Part shown: piece after piece, positions 10,778-22,335 of the stretch | Numbering within the stretch: position 1 is the stretch's first letter | Layout: each line of letters starts with the position of its first letter | Assembly (NCBI GenBank): GCA_001599815.1 | Contig: BCIA01000006.1 | Coordinates: 994,961 to 1,058,960, forward strand | Origin: Furcasterigmium furcatum | Lineage: Eukaryota > Ascomycota > Sordariomycetes > Glomerellales > Plectosphaerellaceae | Length of the DNA stretch: 64,000 bases | Direction: 5' to 3' | Notes under the pieces: generated by a model | Told to the model about the DNA's origin: nothing | Database searches by the model: none | The model's input: only the letters and a program-made list of their open reading frames with translations | Position numbers and translations under genes: made by a program

Positions 10778-13700
10778 GATGGCGGCGGACAGCTTTCTGA
10801 CTTGCGATTGTCTTGACTGGGGGCAGGGGGTCCAACGAGTGAGCCTGGGCGGGAAGCTCTCGAGTTCCACGCGGCGAGGAGCCCTTCCTTCTTTTTAACC
10901 TCGCCGATCTCTCAGAGCTCTCCACCAAAGCAGCCAGTCCGGCCGGGCGCGATAGCTGTTCTGGTCGCACCGGGGGCGGGGGGCGAGTCGAGGGTCCCAG
11001 AGGCCCCCGGCGATGCATGTGCTCTCCAGCATTCCAGGGACCGCGAAGCTGGTACGCATGGCTCAGCGAACGCTCTGAATGGCTGGAGAAGGCCGACGAT
11101 GTGTCTTGGCACACGACAATCGCAGAGGACGCAGGTGGCCGCCGCCGGGCATCCGTGGTAGCTCGAGGAGGTCGTCCGCGAGGTCGCAGCCACGTGTGGC
11201 CGTGATAGGCCCAGTGGCAGCTTATCAGCGGTTCAGCTGCCATCCTGGGGCAAGGCGTGTTCAACGGCAGTGGAGGAGACGCCAGGGACTGGGGTTGATC
11301 CTCGACGCCACGCTGCGGCTCTGGCGCTGATGCAGGCACATGTGAACCGTTGACCAATCTCCGATTGATTGTTCGACACGACCTCTTGACAGATGAGCGA
11401 CACGGCTTTGAAGGATCAGTTGGCTGCGATTCCTCGTCGAGGCTTTCTGCCTCCGGGTTCTGTGAGACATGATGCCAATTGGCTTGTTGCCTCCCTCCTC
11501 TGCCTCCCCGCTGACCTGGGAGCGGTACCGGTATGCCCGTGGGTCATGGCAGTCTCTTGGAAGGGGAAGGATCTTGTGTCCTACTGAATGAGTGCAAGTC
11601 TCTGGTGATCTCTGCAGCGTGGGCGAGATTCGGGCGGCCATCTCATTCGTCAGCGCGCTGTCTGTTCCCCTGCGCCGTCCGCTCGAGGTCCGTCGCTCTA
11701 TGCCCTGTTGGGAAGGTCTTATAGACGACCCCAGGGCATCGGCCATGTCCGGACCAGGGGTCAAGGGGTGAGGCACGGCGTGGACAGCCGTGGACCTGAT
11801 TGCACACGTGCTCTTCTTGAAGTGTGCTCGTCTGCAATGGGAAGTTCAAGTATGAGGAAGAGGCCTCTGACTGTTATTATTCCCAGCGCGGGCGCTATTG
11901 GTCTCTAGCATTGGACCCAGAGATGGTTCCTGATAATGGCCGGGAAGGGCCGTCTTCTGTGATAGTAGCTGGGTCTTTGACATCTGCAGAGGTCACACTG
12001 ATCGCGGGGCCGAGGAAGCAACATCAATCCCAGATTCCCGGACGTCTTATCAGTCCAAGATCTCAGCCCCTGGACATCCAAAGATACAGACCCGGATCTC
12101 ATCTCATCGATTGGCACCTCGTCACGTGCCCACTGCTTAGTCACTCGGTCGCTTCCTTTGTTGGCCCAAGTTCGTATCTGCCGAAGCATCTGTCAAGCTT
12201 CATCATCTCCGAATCATCAATCTCGACTTTATCCTTTATCTTCAGACTTTTCGTCCTGAAATCAGTATTATCGACATCGGCATCTTCCATAATCGCAGAT
12301 CACCCCGGTGCGCTTCAGACTCGGGAACATCGCCGCGTTTGCGGGCGGCAGACAGATATTTCCAATCTCGGCAGACAATGACGGGAATAGCACCCTTTCG
12401 TGTTCTATCAGAAACAGCTTTTCTCCAAGCATCAGTTCTGTCCATGTCTCGGAGGCCTTCAACCGAGAATTTGCCACGCCCGCCAATGCCCTGAGTCAGC
12501 CTCAAAGCAGTCCTTCCAGCACATGGCCAGCCGTCCCCGCGGCGCCCGCAATGGCTTCATCTGATCTGAGCCACGCGCGCCGGTGCCGACTAACCCGCAA
12601 GCGTTGCCTCTTCTCACCACTGAAAAGCAAGCACGCAGGCGCGTTCCCACATCCCGAAATGCCATCATCACGGGCTGTCCGTTGGCTAGGGGAAACCTTA
12701 CATCACCCCAGTCTACATCAGGCTGAACCACTCGCCTCGAGGGCCATGACTCTCGACGCCATTGCAAATGTGAGCGACCGGAGCCTTACGTCCTCCCTTC
12801 AGCTTCCCCAGAGATTGGGAGGACGGCCCGCGACGTGTTCTAGGCCCTGTTCGCCCGCCCTTCTGGCGCAGCGTCTGATAAGATAACCAGCGCAGCGAGA
12901 GCTGTCTGCCACCCGCGATCCGAGCCCGTCGCTTCCATACGGACGTAACTAAAGAAGCAACGGGCCAATGGAAAGCCAGATCGCTTGTCCTCGGATCGAA
13001 AACGTCCTTTATTCGCTAGCCCCGGCGTTTGTGCCGTCCGGTCCAAAATGAAAAGTCCTTCGCCCGAGTCCATGGAGCGAGCTTTTCAGGCCAGGTCCCT
13101 GTTGGCGGAGGACTTGAGGTTCTCGGAACCATGGTTCCCTGGTCTCAGTCCATGCGCATCATCTCGGATTGTGCGCCGTGGCGCTGGCCTCGAGAAAACG
13201 TGGCCGTCGAAATCCCGTTCGATGGCGCCGCCACCGCCGCCACCAGAAGCCCTTGAGAAGCTTTCTGGAAAGGGTTTTCCGATCTCAACGAGACGCCGCC
13301 ACGATTCGAATGTTCCGCATGTCCCGTCCCAAATTACCGAGTGACAGGGCGGGAGAGAAATCAAACAATCGTCGCGCTGCCCGCCCGTGACCAACGGCTG
13401 GCTGATGCTAAGACCGCTGCCCAGGTCGCCAATGCCAAAGTCCCTATTCTTCTGCAGCGATCATCATTTTAGGGCGTACCGAGACCCTGGGGATTTTCAG
13501 GGGCCTTGGCCACCGACGCCTGCCTCGGACAAGACTGACGAGACTGACAACATGAAGCCTGACTGTTGGAGACCGTGCCGGATTTCAGGAAAGCCTATTT
13601 CGCTGCTAGCCAGGAATTCCGGCTCTACGAGCCAGGCTGAGCGACAGAGACGCCCGTCACGGCCTTTCACGTCATCTCACTGCATCCAATGCCTCCAGGG

Positions 13701-14442
13701 TCTCGATACCCGGGGGCGCTCTCAGCGCCCGCCCGTAAATCTGGCCAACAGCGTGTCTCGCTCTGTCAAACTCTCCAACGACCTCCTGATTCATGCACGC
13801 TCTCTAACGTGTTCCGGAAAGGGCTTGGGCCTAACGACCAACGTGGTCGCCTGCCATCATCGCGCCGTCCAGACTCAGTTCTGCAGCGCTAGTGGCCAAC
13901 CCAGCACGCCTTTGTCCAGTCTTGGTGTCGAATGCATCAACCACCAGGGGCCTAAGCGATCGCTCCAGCCGACCCCTGCGGCAAAGCCCCCTCCTGACTG
14001 GCCTTCGGAGCTTCTGGCCAGTGGAGTCTTACTGTTGAAGGGTGGTAAGAGATGGTGCTAGTCCCTGAATCGGTTGCTTCCCACTTGCCGGCAAACCTCC
14101 GCGCCTCGTGGACTGCTGCATCTCGTCTGGCATCCCCGGTCGTAAGACTGTGATGAGCTGAAGATTCGTCCCCTCTCGCAGGAACTTCAGTGAGGAGGGT
14201 ACCTGCGGAAATAAGCGCGCCTCAAGTTCCCCCGATGTTTCGAGGCACGTCCCACCAACTCGACGTGTGATATACTACTCCACGGCCGGCCCGCTTCCAA
14301 ACTTTGATCGACCCCCCTTTCTTCTTCATCTTGGCTTGGCCATAATCACGACGACGACGACTAAGGACGACGAAGGACACTCACGACACAGTCAGTCGAT
14401 GGCGCAGGACGGGACTCAAATTCCTTCCTTTCCTTTCCTCTC
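10778..14442. other. Long 3.7-kb gene-free region
   Basis: No frame here has recognisable motifs, a signal peptide with a following domain, or consistent splice sites. The longest open frames (for example 13387-14061 and 12308-12886) have amino-acid mixes typical of chance frames in GC-rich DNA. It probably holds the promoter of the nucleotidase gene at the left and a long upstream regulatory region of the receptor gene at the right. I see no TIR, LTR or tRNA-like structure. Confidence 0.5.
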
Positions 14443-14461
14443 ATGGCTTCCGACGGCGTAG
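14399..14461 (+). promoter_or_regulatory. Upstream ORF overlapping the receptor start codon
   Basis: An ATG at 14399 opens a 20-codon frame (MAQDGTQIPSFPFLSWLPTA) that ends at 14461, 16 nt past the receptor ATG at 14443 and in another frame. A ribosome starting here would skip the main start, so this could lower receptor translation. It requires that the transcript begins upstream of 14399. Confidence 0.45.
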
Positions 14462-16023
14462 CGTCGCATCCTGGCGACCACGCCGACGAAGTCAACAACT
14501 CCATTCACACATTATCACCACTCCCCCCGGTGTTAAAGCACGGCCTGGCGGCAGTCTCATTCTTCGGCTTCCTCTCCTTCATCACCACCGTCGCCCTGCT
14601 TGCGTATCTCATCTTCAAGATACTGAGATGGCTGCTGCGGCCCTCTCACAACGCCCACCTCACCACCGGCAAGGTCGTCACCGTCCAGGAGCACGACTTG
14701 CCCGATGAGCATCTCTGCCCCCAACCTGATGCGCCACCACCGCGGCCAAACGCATCCATCTTGCAGCGAATCCGCGATGACCCGCCGAACCAGTTCCTGG
14801 TGCTGATTCTGAACCTCCTCTTCGCCGATGCCCAGCAGGCAATGGCCTTCCTACTGAACGCCTCGTGGCTGGGTAGGAACGCCGTCGTGGTTGGTAACTC
14901 CATGTGCTGGGCTCAGGGATGGTTTGTCTCGACGGGCGACCTGTCCTCATCCATCTTCATCACCATGATTGCCGTCCACACCTACCTGAGCGTGTGCCAC
15001 GGCTACCGCATGCAGACATGGGTGTTCTACCTCATGATCACCTTCGGGTGGCTCTTCAACTACTTCATGGCCATACTCGGCATCATCATCACCAAGAACG
15101 GCGCGGATACCGGAGGCTTCTACGTCAGGGCCGGTGCCTGGGTAAGTCGGGATCGAGACACCCACCCCTGCTCCTTTACTAACAACACCCAGTGCTGGAT
15201 CAACCGGGACTACCAAGACCTCCGATTCGCCCTTCACTACCTCTGGATCTTCATCTCCCTGGCGCTCACCTCCATCCTCTACCTCGTCGTCTTCTTCTAC
15301 ATCCGGAGGATGACCAAGCGTGCCTCCAACCAGACCCTGCAGCGGCCGCCGCACATCAAGCGCGACTTCTCCGCCGAGCTGACGTCCAGCCGCCGCGACG
15401 CCGCCATGGACTTCGCCAAGAAGCAGACCTTCCTCCTCTACCCCATCATCTACGTCTGCTGCACCATGCCCCTCGCCGCCGGCCGCGTCGCCTCCATGGC
15501 CGGCCAGACGCCCTCGCTGGGCTACTTCTGCTTCTCCGCCGCCATGATCGCCTCCAACGGCTGGCTCGACGTGCTGCTCTACGCCACCACGCGCCGCAGC
15601 ATCGTCTTCTCCGACAACCCCGCCGCCCAGGACGTCGGCCTCGACACCTTCACCTTCATGCGGACGCCGAACCGCCGCTTCGGGAACGTCGTCTTCGTCG
15701 CGGGCGGCGCCGACGCCGCCGCCGACGAGGGCATGATGAACGCCGACGCGCTCCGCGGGAAGAAGAAGCTCGGATCGCTGGGCAAGCTGACCCGGCTGCG
15801 CGGCGAGGGCGGGCAGAGCGAGGTGTCCCTGCGCGAGGGGGACCAGAACACGAGCGAGGGCAGCGGGGCCATGGGCGGCGGCCCCGGGGGCGGCATGTCC
15901 ATCCAGATGGAGACGGTGACGACCGTCGTTGTCGAGATGGATAACGGGGGGAACACGTCCGCGGGCTCGCGGCGGAAGGGGAGCATGACGAGCGATGCTG
16001 TGAGCATCGCCTCGAGGGTGTGA
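14443..16023 (+). CDS. Git3/Gpr1-like seven-helix G-protein-coupled receptor
   Basis: Exons 14443-15141 and 15193-16023 (51-nt in-frame intron, GTAAGT..CCCAG) give about 509 aa. Hydrophobic helices are visible at VSFFGFLSFITTVALLAYLIF, FLVLILNLLFADAQQAMAFLL, a segment around WFVSTGDLSSSIFITMIAV, WVFYLMITFGWLFNYFMAIL, YLWIFISLALTSILYLVVFF, FLLYPIIYVCCTMPLAAGR and LGYFCFSAAMIASNGWLDVLL. The motif NLLFADAQQA and the long cytosolic C-tail are typical of fungal glucose/amino-acid sensing receptors related to Git3 of fission yeast and Gpr1, which signal through a G-alpha to adenylate cyclase. The tail is Gly/Ser-rich with many Ser/Thr, as expected for phosphorylation control. The retained intron would add 17 residues in an extracellular loop. 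The ligand cannot be inferred. An overlapping upstream ORF is described separately. Confidence 0.85.
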   Translation: MASDGVASHPGDHADEVNNSIHTLSPLPPVLKHGLAAVSFFGFLSFITTVALLAYLIFKILRWLLRPSHNAHLTTGKVVTVQEHDLPDEHLCPQPDAPPPRPNASILQRIRDDPPNQFLVLILNLLFADAQQAMAFLLNASWLGRNAVVVGNSMCWAQGWFVSTGDLSSSIFITMIAVHTYLSVCHGYRMQTWVFYLMITFGWLFNYFMAILGIIITKNGADTGGFYVRAGAWVSRDRDTHPCSFTNNTQCWINRDYQDLRFALHYLWIFISLALTSILYLVVFFYIRRMTKRASNQTLQRPPHIKRDFSAELTSSRRDAAMDFAKKQTFLLYPIIYVCCTMPLAAGRVASMAGQTPSLGYFCFSAAMIASNGWLDVLLYATTRRSIVFSDNPAAQDVGLDTFTFMRTPNRRFGNVVFVAGGADAAADEGMMNADALRGKKKLGSLGKLTRLRGEGGQSEVSLREGDQNTSEGSGAMGGGPGGGMSIQMETVTTVVVEMDNGGNTSAGSRRKGSMTSDAVSIASRV

Positions 16024-17209
16024 GGTCTTGGGGCATTTTCACCGGTGCATTTGGGCGGTCTAGCGTTGATTTTTTGATACCAGAATTATAGAGATGCATC
16101 TGATCACTCGGGCTGAATTCATCAAGACTTGATATTGTCACTGCGGAGGTGGTAAACGAGTGAGCTGTGCGCCGGGGAAACTGCCGGGGCTTCCGTGATC
16201 ATCATGGGGTCTGGTGAGACGCAGAATGGTAGACATGTTTCGGGAACCCTACGAGTAAGACTGACTGTAATGCCCATGGTTGATGGGATGATACAGCAGA
16301 TGTTCGAGACGCATTTATCCGAACCTTGTCGATCATTGTGTCCGGACTGATTGAGTCCCATCGCAGATCCGTGAGTCTGCTCGGTTGAGACAGGATAATA
16401 AGAAAGGAAACCCGCTGATGGATAATGCGCCCATGTTATACCCGCTCTTCGAGATCATGAACATGGCTCTTCTTTTCGATGTCAGGGTCCTCATGAGAAA
16501 CTCGCGGCGAACGTGAAGGCAGATGCCGAGTCGAGGGCCCCGCCCTCCCGACATCTCCGTGCCATTTCCATCGTCCGGACTGAGCCTCCTCGCGAAACCA
16601 GAGTGGACACATTCAAGATATTTTAGGTTTTCTCTTAGCAAGGCCCGGGTAATGATTCATCCAAACCAGTGCCTCGCGTCAACGTCAATGAGGAATAATT
16701 TGGCGCCAGTCCCCCATAGATTTATGGAAACGCAGCAACCCCCACGATGACCCGCAAAGCCGTATGGGTACTGGTCTCTATTCCCTCACTTAAATGTCTC
16801 CTATGGAATTTCTCCTGTGGAGTTTCCACGGGGATGACGGCAACCCCGGGCCAAGAATCTTCCCCGGACAGAACGGAGACATCTTCGCTCTATCCCGTGA
16901 GGTCGGGGAAAACGGATAGACGGCATTGAGATGGAGCCGCATGGCCTCCGGGGTCACACTTTATGGATATAATTTGCGATTAAAATGCACTGATAGGCCG
17001 CGTGTTGGGCAACCTGGGGATCGCGAGCTCCGCCAAACTGCGAGACCGGGACGGAGGCACGGGGTCTACACATCTATGTTGCTATGAAATAAAGCTCAGC
17101 GGCCTGCCCTTCCAGTCCCCGGATTCAGCATTCTTCCGCACCTTTCTCTCCAACTTTTTCTGGTCTCGCCACTCCTCTCGAAACCACTTCTTCGTTGGAA
17201 CTGCCCGCC
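16024..17209. other. Intergenic, promoter of the first MFS gene
   Basis: No coding sequence is seen. The right half should hold the promoter of the quinate-type permease gene; G/C-rich blocks such as tggagtttccacggggatg near 16817-16837 resemble CreA-type SYGGRG sites, but such short motifs occur by chance. Confidence 0.4.
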
Positions 17210-19059
17210 ATGGGTATTCTCACAGTCGTCGAGGACCAACCGACGCCGTCCTCGGTCTACAACTGGCGCGTTTATACACTGGCAGCCATAGCCTCCTGTG
17301 GATCATGTATGATTGGCTATACGTCCGCCTTCATCGGGACAACTGTGAAGCTTGCGTCCTTTCAAACCGAATTCGGGTTGGTCAAGCTGTCATCCAGTGA
17401 ACGCAACTTGATCAGCGAGAACATCGTATCCCTGTTCGTTGCGGGTGCGTTTTTCGGTGCCTTGCTCACCTACTGCATGAGCCATTTCATCGGACGCAAG
17501 CAGTGCTTGGCCATCGGAGCGGCTACTTTCTCCCTCGGAGCTGGGCTGCAGTGCGGTGCCAACGGCTCTCACGGACTGGGCATTCTCTACGCTGGCCGTG
17601 TGTTCTCGGGTCTGGGAACCGGTGTTGCATCAGTAAGTCCCGTACGATCGTTTGTTTTGCTGACCGTGCTGAACTCCTGGCTGTGGGCGTGTTGTCGTGA
17701 GGGCGCATGTTGGCCGATTGTCTTGGGACCGGACCCCAACTCCAAACAATAAATGCTAATGTTGATCAATGATAGAACATTATTCCTATCTACATATCTG
17801 AGCTATCACCACCAGCCATCCGTGGCCGCCTCGTAGGGCTCTACGAACTCGGGTGGCAGATCGGGGGCTTGGTTGGCTTTTGGATCAATGTAAGGAGGAA
17901 GCCTATGATTTCTTAGCAGGCGGAGCTGATCTTTCTGCATAGTACGGCGTCGAGCTTCACATGTCCCCGAGCCGTGTGCAATGGATAATTCCTTTTGCGG
18001 TACAACTGATACCCTCCGGCCTCCTCTTCGTCGGCTCACTCTGGATTCGAGAATCGCCCCGCTGGCTGTTCTCCAAGAATCGTCGCGAAACGGCCATGAG
18101 CAACCTATGCTGGATCCGTCAGCTTGATCCAAATGACACCTACATCATGGAGGAGGTTGCTGGCATCGACAAGGTCTACGAGATGCAGAGGGCCACCGTG
18201 GGGTCTGGATTCTGGCAACCTTTCAAGGCCCTCGGCGCTCGTCCTGATCTCCAATGGCGGTTGTTTCTTGGTTGCATGTTGTTCTTTTGGCAAAATGGTT
18301 CCGGGATTAACGCAATCAACTACTACTCTCCCACGATTTTCACGGTATGTCAGACATGACTTGTCAGTTCTGCGTACCAAGCTAATGTTGTTTAGAGCAT
18401 CGGTGTCGAGTCTAATACCGTCAACCTCATGACCGGCATATTCGGAGTCGTCAAGGCTGTCATGACCTTCGTCTGGTTGCTCTTGTTGGTTGATCAACTA
18501 GGGAGACGTAAACTGCTACTTTTGGGAGCTATCATCGGCTCTCTTTGCATGTGGGCGATTGGCGCGTACATCTATATTGTACAACCGACAGAGCATCCCC
18601 AGGACCACCTGACCGGCAGCGGCATAGCGGCCATTGTGTTCTTCTACATCTGGACGGCCGTGTACACTCCAACCTGGAATGGCACCCCATGGGTGATCAA
18701 CTCGGTAAGCACTGTTGATCCTCTGAGAATAATGGCGAACGGTTTGTGACTTACCTGTACAGGAATTCTTCGATCCCAACTTCCGCTCGTTGGCCAGTGG
18801 CGCGACGACTGCGAGCAATTGGCTGTTCAATTTCCTGGTCTCGCGGTTCACAGAGCAAATGTTCGAGGCCATGGGCTACGGAGTGTACTTCTTCTTCGCG
18901 GCGCTGTCGTTCTTGGCCTTCTTCTTCGCTTTCTTCCTCATCCCGGAGACCAAGGGCGTTCCGCTGGAGAAGATCGATCGCCTCTTCGAGATCAAGCCGG
19001 TCTGGAGAGCTCATGAGACGCTGATGGCACAAGTAGAGAACCAACAAAAGCAGCCTTAA
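17210..19059 (+). CDS. MFS permease, quinate / sugar-acid type
   Basis: Five exons: 17210-17632, 17776-17889, 17943-18344, 18396-18704 and 18763-19059; all introns are phase 0 and the product is about 514 aa. The N-terminus (VEDQPTPSSVYNWRVYTLAA, then GYTSAFIGTT) is characteristic of the QutD/qa-y quinate permease branch of the sugar-porter family. Sugar-porter signatures include GRVFSGLGTGVAS, PIYISELSPPAIRGRLVGLYE, RESPRWL, NGSGINAINYYSPTIF, DQLGRRKLLLLG and PETKGVPLEKIDRLFEIKPVW. Twelve membrane segments are expected, at the plasma membrane. It lies 325 nt upstream of a same-strand Zn2Cys6 regulator and beside glucuronide-active enzymes, so a uronic-acid or aldonic-acid substrate is as likely as quinate. 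A decayed copy of its 3' end, or that of a paralogue, lies at 32225-32300. Confidence 0.9.
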
Positions 19060-19383
19060 GGCATTGTTCCTGATAGAGAATTTGCCACTAGAAAAGAATT
19101 ATACCTGGCTACCTAGGAGGAAAGATAATGCCGTGATACCTAAGCCAAGGCATCAGATCATTTATTGGTGCCGATATCGCGTCGCCCCGGACCAAGGACC
19201 TCGGGTTTGTTAACCAGAGTCCGAATTGCCGAATGCGCCCCGCAAAAAGGGTGACTGACTCGGTGGAATGGCACCTCATAAAAGAACCACGAACCCCGGG
19301 CTTCTGCTCGGCCGGCCATTGCCCGAGCCGCGACCTACAACACCACCTTACCGTACCTTGCAGCAAACACGCGTTGCGGATTC
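19060..19383. other. Short promoter gap upstream of the regulator gene
   Basis: This 324-nt gap holds the permease 3' UTR and the promoter of the Zn2Cys6 gene. It contains CGG triplets and GC-rich runs but no coding sequence that I can support. Confidence 0.4.
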
Positions 19384-22257
19384 ATGGACGAGTCTTGTCG
19401 GCAGACCGAGGCTCCCCCAGAAGCGGAAAGTTCCGATCTGCCATCCTGCGACGGTTGCAGGAAGCGGAAGCTCAAGTGCACCCGACAATTGCCCCAGTGC
19501 TCCAACTGCGAGCGGCTCGGTACTGTAGAGTCTGCCGTCGAATCTGACAGGGAAGGCCTGCTGACAAGATCTCACGCCGGAAGACACCCAGTGCTTCTAC
19601 GATGGGAACAAGAAGAGCAAGCCGGGCCTGAGAAGCGGCGTCGTGGAGAGCCTGAGTCGCCGCTTGGGTGAGCCAAATGCCAATTCACCCAACAGAGGTG
19701 GTTAGACAACTTTCTCAGTAGTACTGATGCAGATCTCCAGGCGTGGTGGAATCCTACCTCTTCCCCGGTGGCCATGTCAACGGCGAATCTGCGGGCAGCT
19801 CGGAGCCAGCAGGTCGAGGCTCTCCTACCGCTCCGAGACTTTCCTCATCGACCATCACAGAAACGAGCCAGCCGGTCTTGGACGTACTCTCGACTTTAAC
19901 TCAAGAAATACACAGGTTAGGCTCGGCGATAACGTCGATCGCGCCAGCTACGGGCGTCCCAAACGACCCACGGCAAGTCAACGGCGGCAGCAATCTTTTA
20001 GCCGACGATCACGGAGATGATGGACGGACATCGAAACGACGAAGGACGGACGACGGACCCTATACAACTCACCAGTGCACTCCCCAATCCGAGAATGAGG
20101 ACCAGCAAGACGAGGTCCTCTCTGAATCCTTCTACGGTCACCGCTTGACTGCGCTTCTACGCGAATTCTTCAATCGCGTTCAACCATGGCTGCCCATCCT
20201 ACACCTCATCAGGTTCGCAGAGAGGGCCGCCGATGCTCGCCAGAAGCCAAGGCTCCTGATTATTCTCCATGCCATCAATGTAGTGGCGCTTCGATTCGTC
20301 GTGGACGAGGACGGGACGCCCTTACCGCCTGAATATGTTGAAAGACAGGTGAAGAGCTCAAGAGACCACGTCCTCCTCACAGCCATGAGCAGTCTCTCCA
20401 TCGAGAATCTGCAAGCCTTGACCATCGTGGCTTTTTCCGATGTACGCGCTCAGTTGTCATGGGTTAATTTGACGGGATCAAGCTGACAATGGGGCAGATT
20501 GGGAATGGAGAGTCCGAGAAGGCATGGGCACTCATCGGTTCCCTAACTAGAACAGTGGACTACCTGCGGTTGACAGTCGAACCCGAGGACAACAGCAGAA
20601 CCAATGGCGGGCTTTTCCGACCTCAGTCCCCCTTGGCTCCTCCCATGGACTTCATCGAGGAAGAAGAGAGGAGGCGGCTGTTCTGGAACGTGTTCAACCT
20701 GGACAGATTCTGCTCGTCTACCACGGGGTAGGTTTGCTGCGTCTTGTTATTCGTGGTCTTTGCAGCGGCTGATTTGAGTCTCAGATGGAACACGAGCCTC
20801 ACCGCGGCCGACGTCTCTCGACGACTTCCCGTATGCGGCGGCATCTGGTACTCTGGAACCCGGTCCCCGACCCCCTACTTCGGAATCTGGACCAGTTCCT
20901 CCGCCAAGATCGGCAACTCTATCACATACCTCCCAGAACACTACTCCAGTCCAGCCCACTCGGCCGCGGCCACTGAGCCATCCACGGGCCCCTACGATGC
21001 GTCCTCAGAGCGTGCCGCGCACCCGAGACCGCCGGCCGCCGCCCCTGGACCACCGGACATGTCCAACGTGGGCGCATTCGCGTACTTCATCGAGTCTTCC
21101 GAGTCTCTCAGCCGTGTGACCGCGTACTTCCTCCGCCAGCGTGTCGATTTCAGCGACAGGCACCAGCTGACGGCCTGGCTCATGCGCTTCAAGGAGCTCG
21201 ACCTGCGCCTGGTCCAGTACGTGCCCTGCATCCACCCCTACCCCCCGTACCCCCACCCATATCAGCTAACGTGCTCCTCCCACAGCTGGAAGCTGTCCCT
21301 CCCGCGAGAGTGGCAAGACTCAGGCATGTCGCGGGAGATCATGCCGGGCGTCATGGACCCGAACATGACCAACGCCCACGTGACGCACAACGCGTCCATG
21401 ATCCTGCTGCACCACCGCATCGCCTACCCCGCCCCCGAGCTCAGGTCCACCAAGCTGCCGAGCCTGTACAGCGCCGAGACGTGCCAGAGTGCGGCGGTCG
21501 AGGTGGCGAATATCACGAGGAGCTACATCGAGAAGTGGTCCCCGAGCACGCTCGTCTCGCCGCAGATGGCTTTTGCGTCCTTCGTCAGCGCGAGGGTTCT
21601 TCTAGGTAACTTCAAGACTATCCTTCACGAACGGGACACCGTCTTTATCAGCGATTTGGGTGCTAATGACCTGTAGTGCACTGGAGGTTCACCAGAAGCG
21701 AGCTGGCGCCTGAGTTCTGGGTCCTCATCGAATGCCTGGAGGAAATGCACAAGCGCTGGCACGGCCACGCGCCGGATCACCCCGTGTCGGAATCGGCAAC
21801 ATCTCTGTTCAAGCAGCTCGCGCTGCGTTTGCGCTCCCTGCAGGGGAGGTGCGCGAGGGAGCCCGACCTAGTCATCGATGTGTCGGGCCAGTTCGAGGAC
21901 ACGGCGTGGGAAGAGGCAGACACGCCCGCAGTAGGGCAGCCTAAGACCACGGGGAGCGTGTTTCAGGCACCTGAGCAGCCGCGGGTTGATCCTCCTCATC
22001 CGTTCGTGCTATCGCCTGGTATGGAGTGGCCTGGGTACACTGCGGCGACAGAGACGCCGAGCCTGGGTATCCAGCCCGACGAGCTGTCGGCGATATCGCA
22101 GGCGCTCATGGACCAGCAGTACATGGACATGGACAGGGTCATCAGCTTCGAGGACGTGATGCACGCTTCGCATCGGGGTGTTGTCGGCGTGAATCCCACG
22201 GCCGGGGGTTGTGATGGCGGGCGGCAGACTCCCGGCTCAGCAATGGGCGGTGGGTGA
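19384..22257 (+). CDS. Zn2Cys6 transcription factor of the carbohydrate cluster
   Basis: Seven exons: 19384-19519, 19584-19667, 19741-20441, 20498-20727, 20785-21216, 21286-21605 and 21677-22257, about 827 aa. The Zn2Cys6 binuclear cluster is at residues 22-49 (CDGCRKRKLKC..CSNCERLDTQC) with perfect C-x2-C-x6-C-x6-C-x2-C-x6-C spacing. The last cysteine is only restored by the splice at 19519/19584, which supports that junction. A fungal-specific transcription-factor middle domain follows, with EEEERRRLFWNVFNLDRFCSSTTGW, the classic block for this family, and later MILLHHRIAYP. The C-tail is Pro/Asp-rich and probably the activation region. It should bind CGG-containing sites in the nucleus. 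Its 3' end faces the DUF2264 gene with only 78 nt between stops. By position it is the natural candidate regulator of the neighbouring hydrolases and transporters. Confidence 0.9.
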
Positions 22258-22335
22258 GACGCTGCGTACTAGAAGTAGCACAATGAATCACTGGCGCTCG
22301 CTTCGAAACGTACTCATCATGTCATATCTTGAATT

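Noticed and set aside
13387..14061. 224-codon frame in the gene-free stretch
   Set aside because: No recognisable domain; amino-acid use looks random and no start context or splice sites support it.
15192..15944. 250-codon frame in the receptor gene
   Set aside because: Same-strand shadow frame, Arg/Pro/His-rich; the receptor frame has membrane helices and correct splicing.
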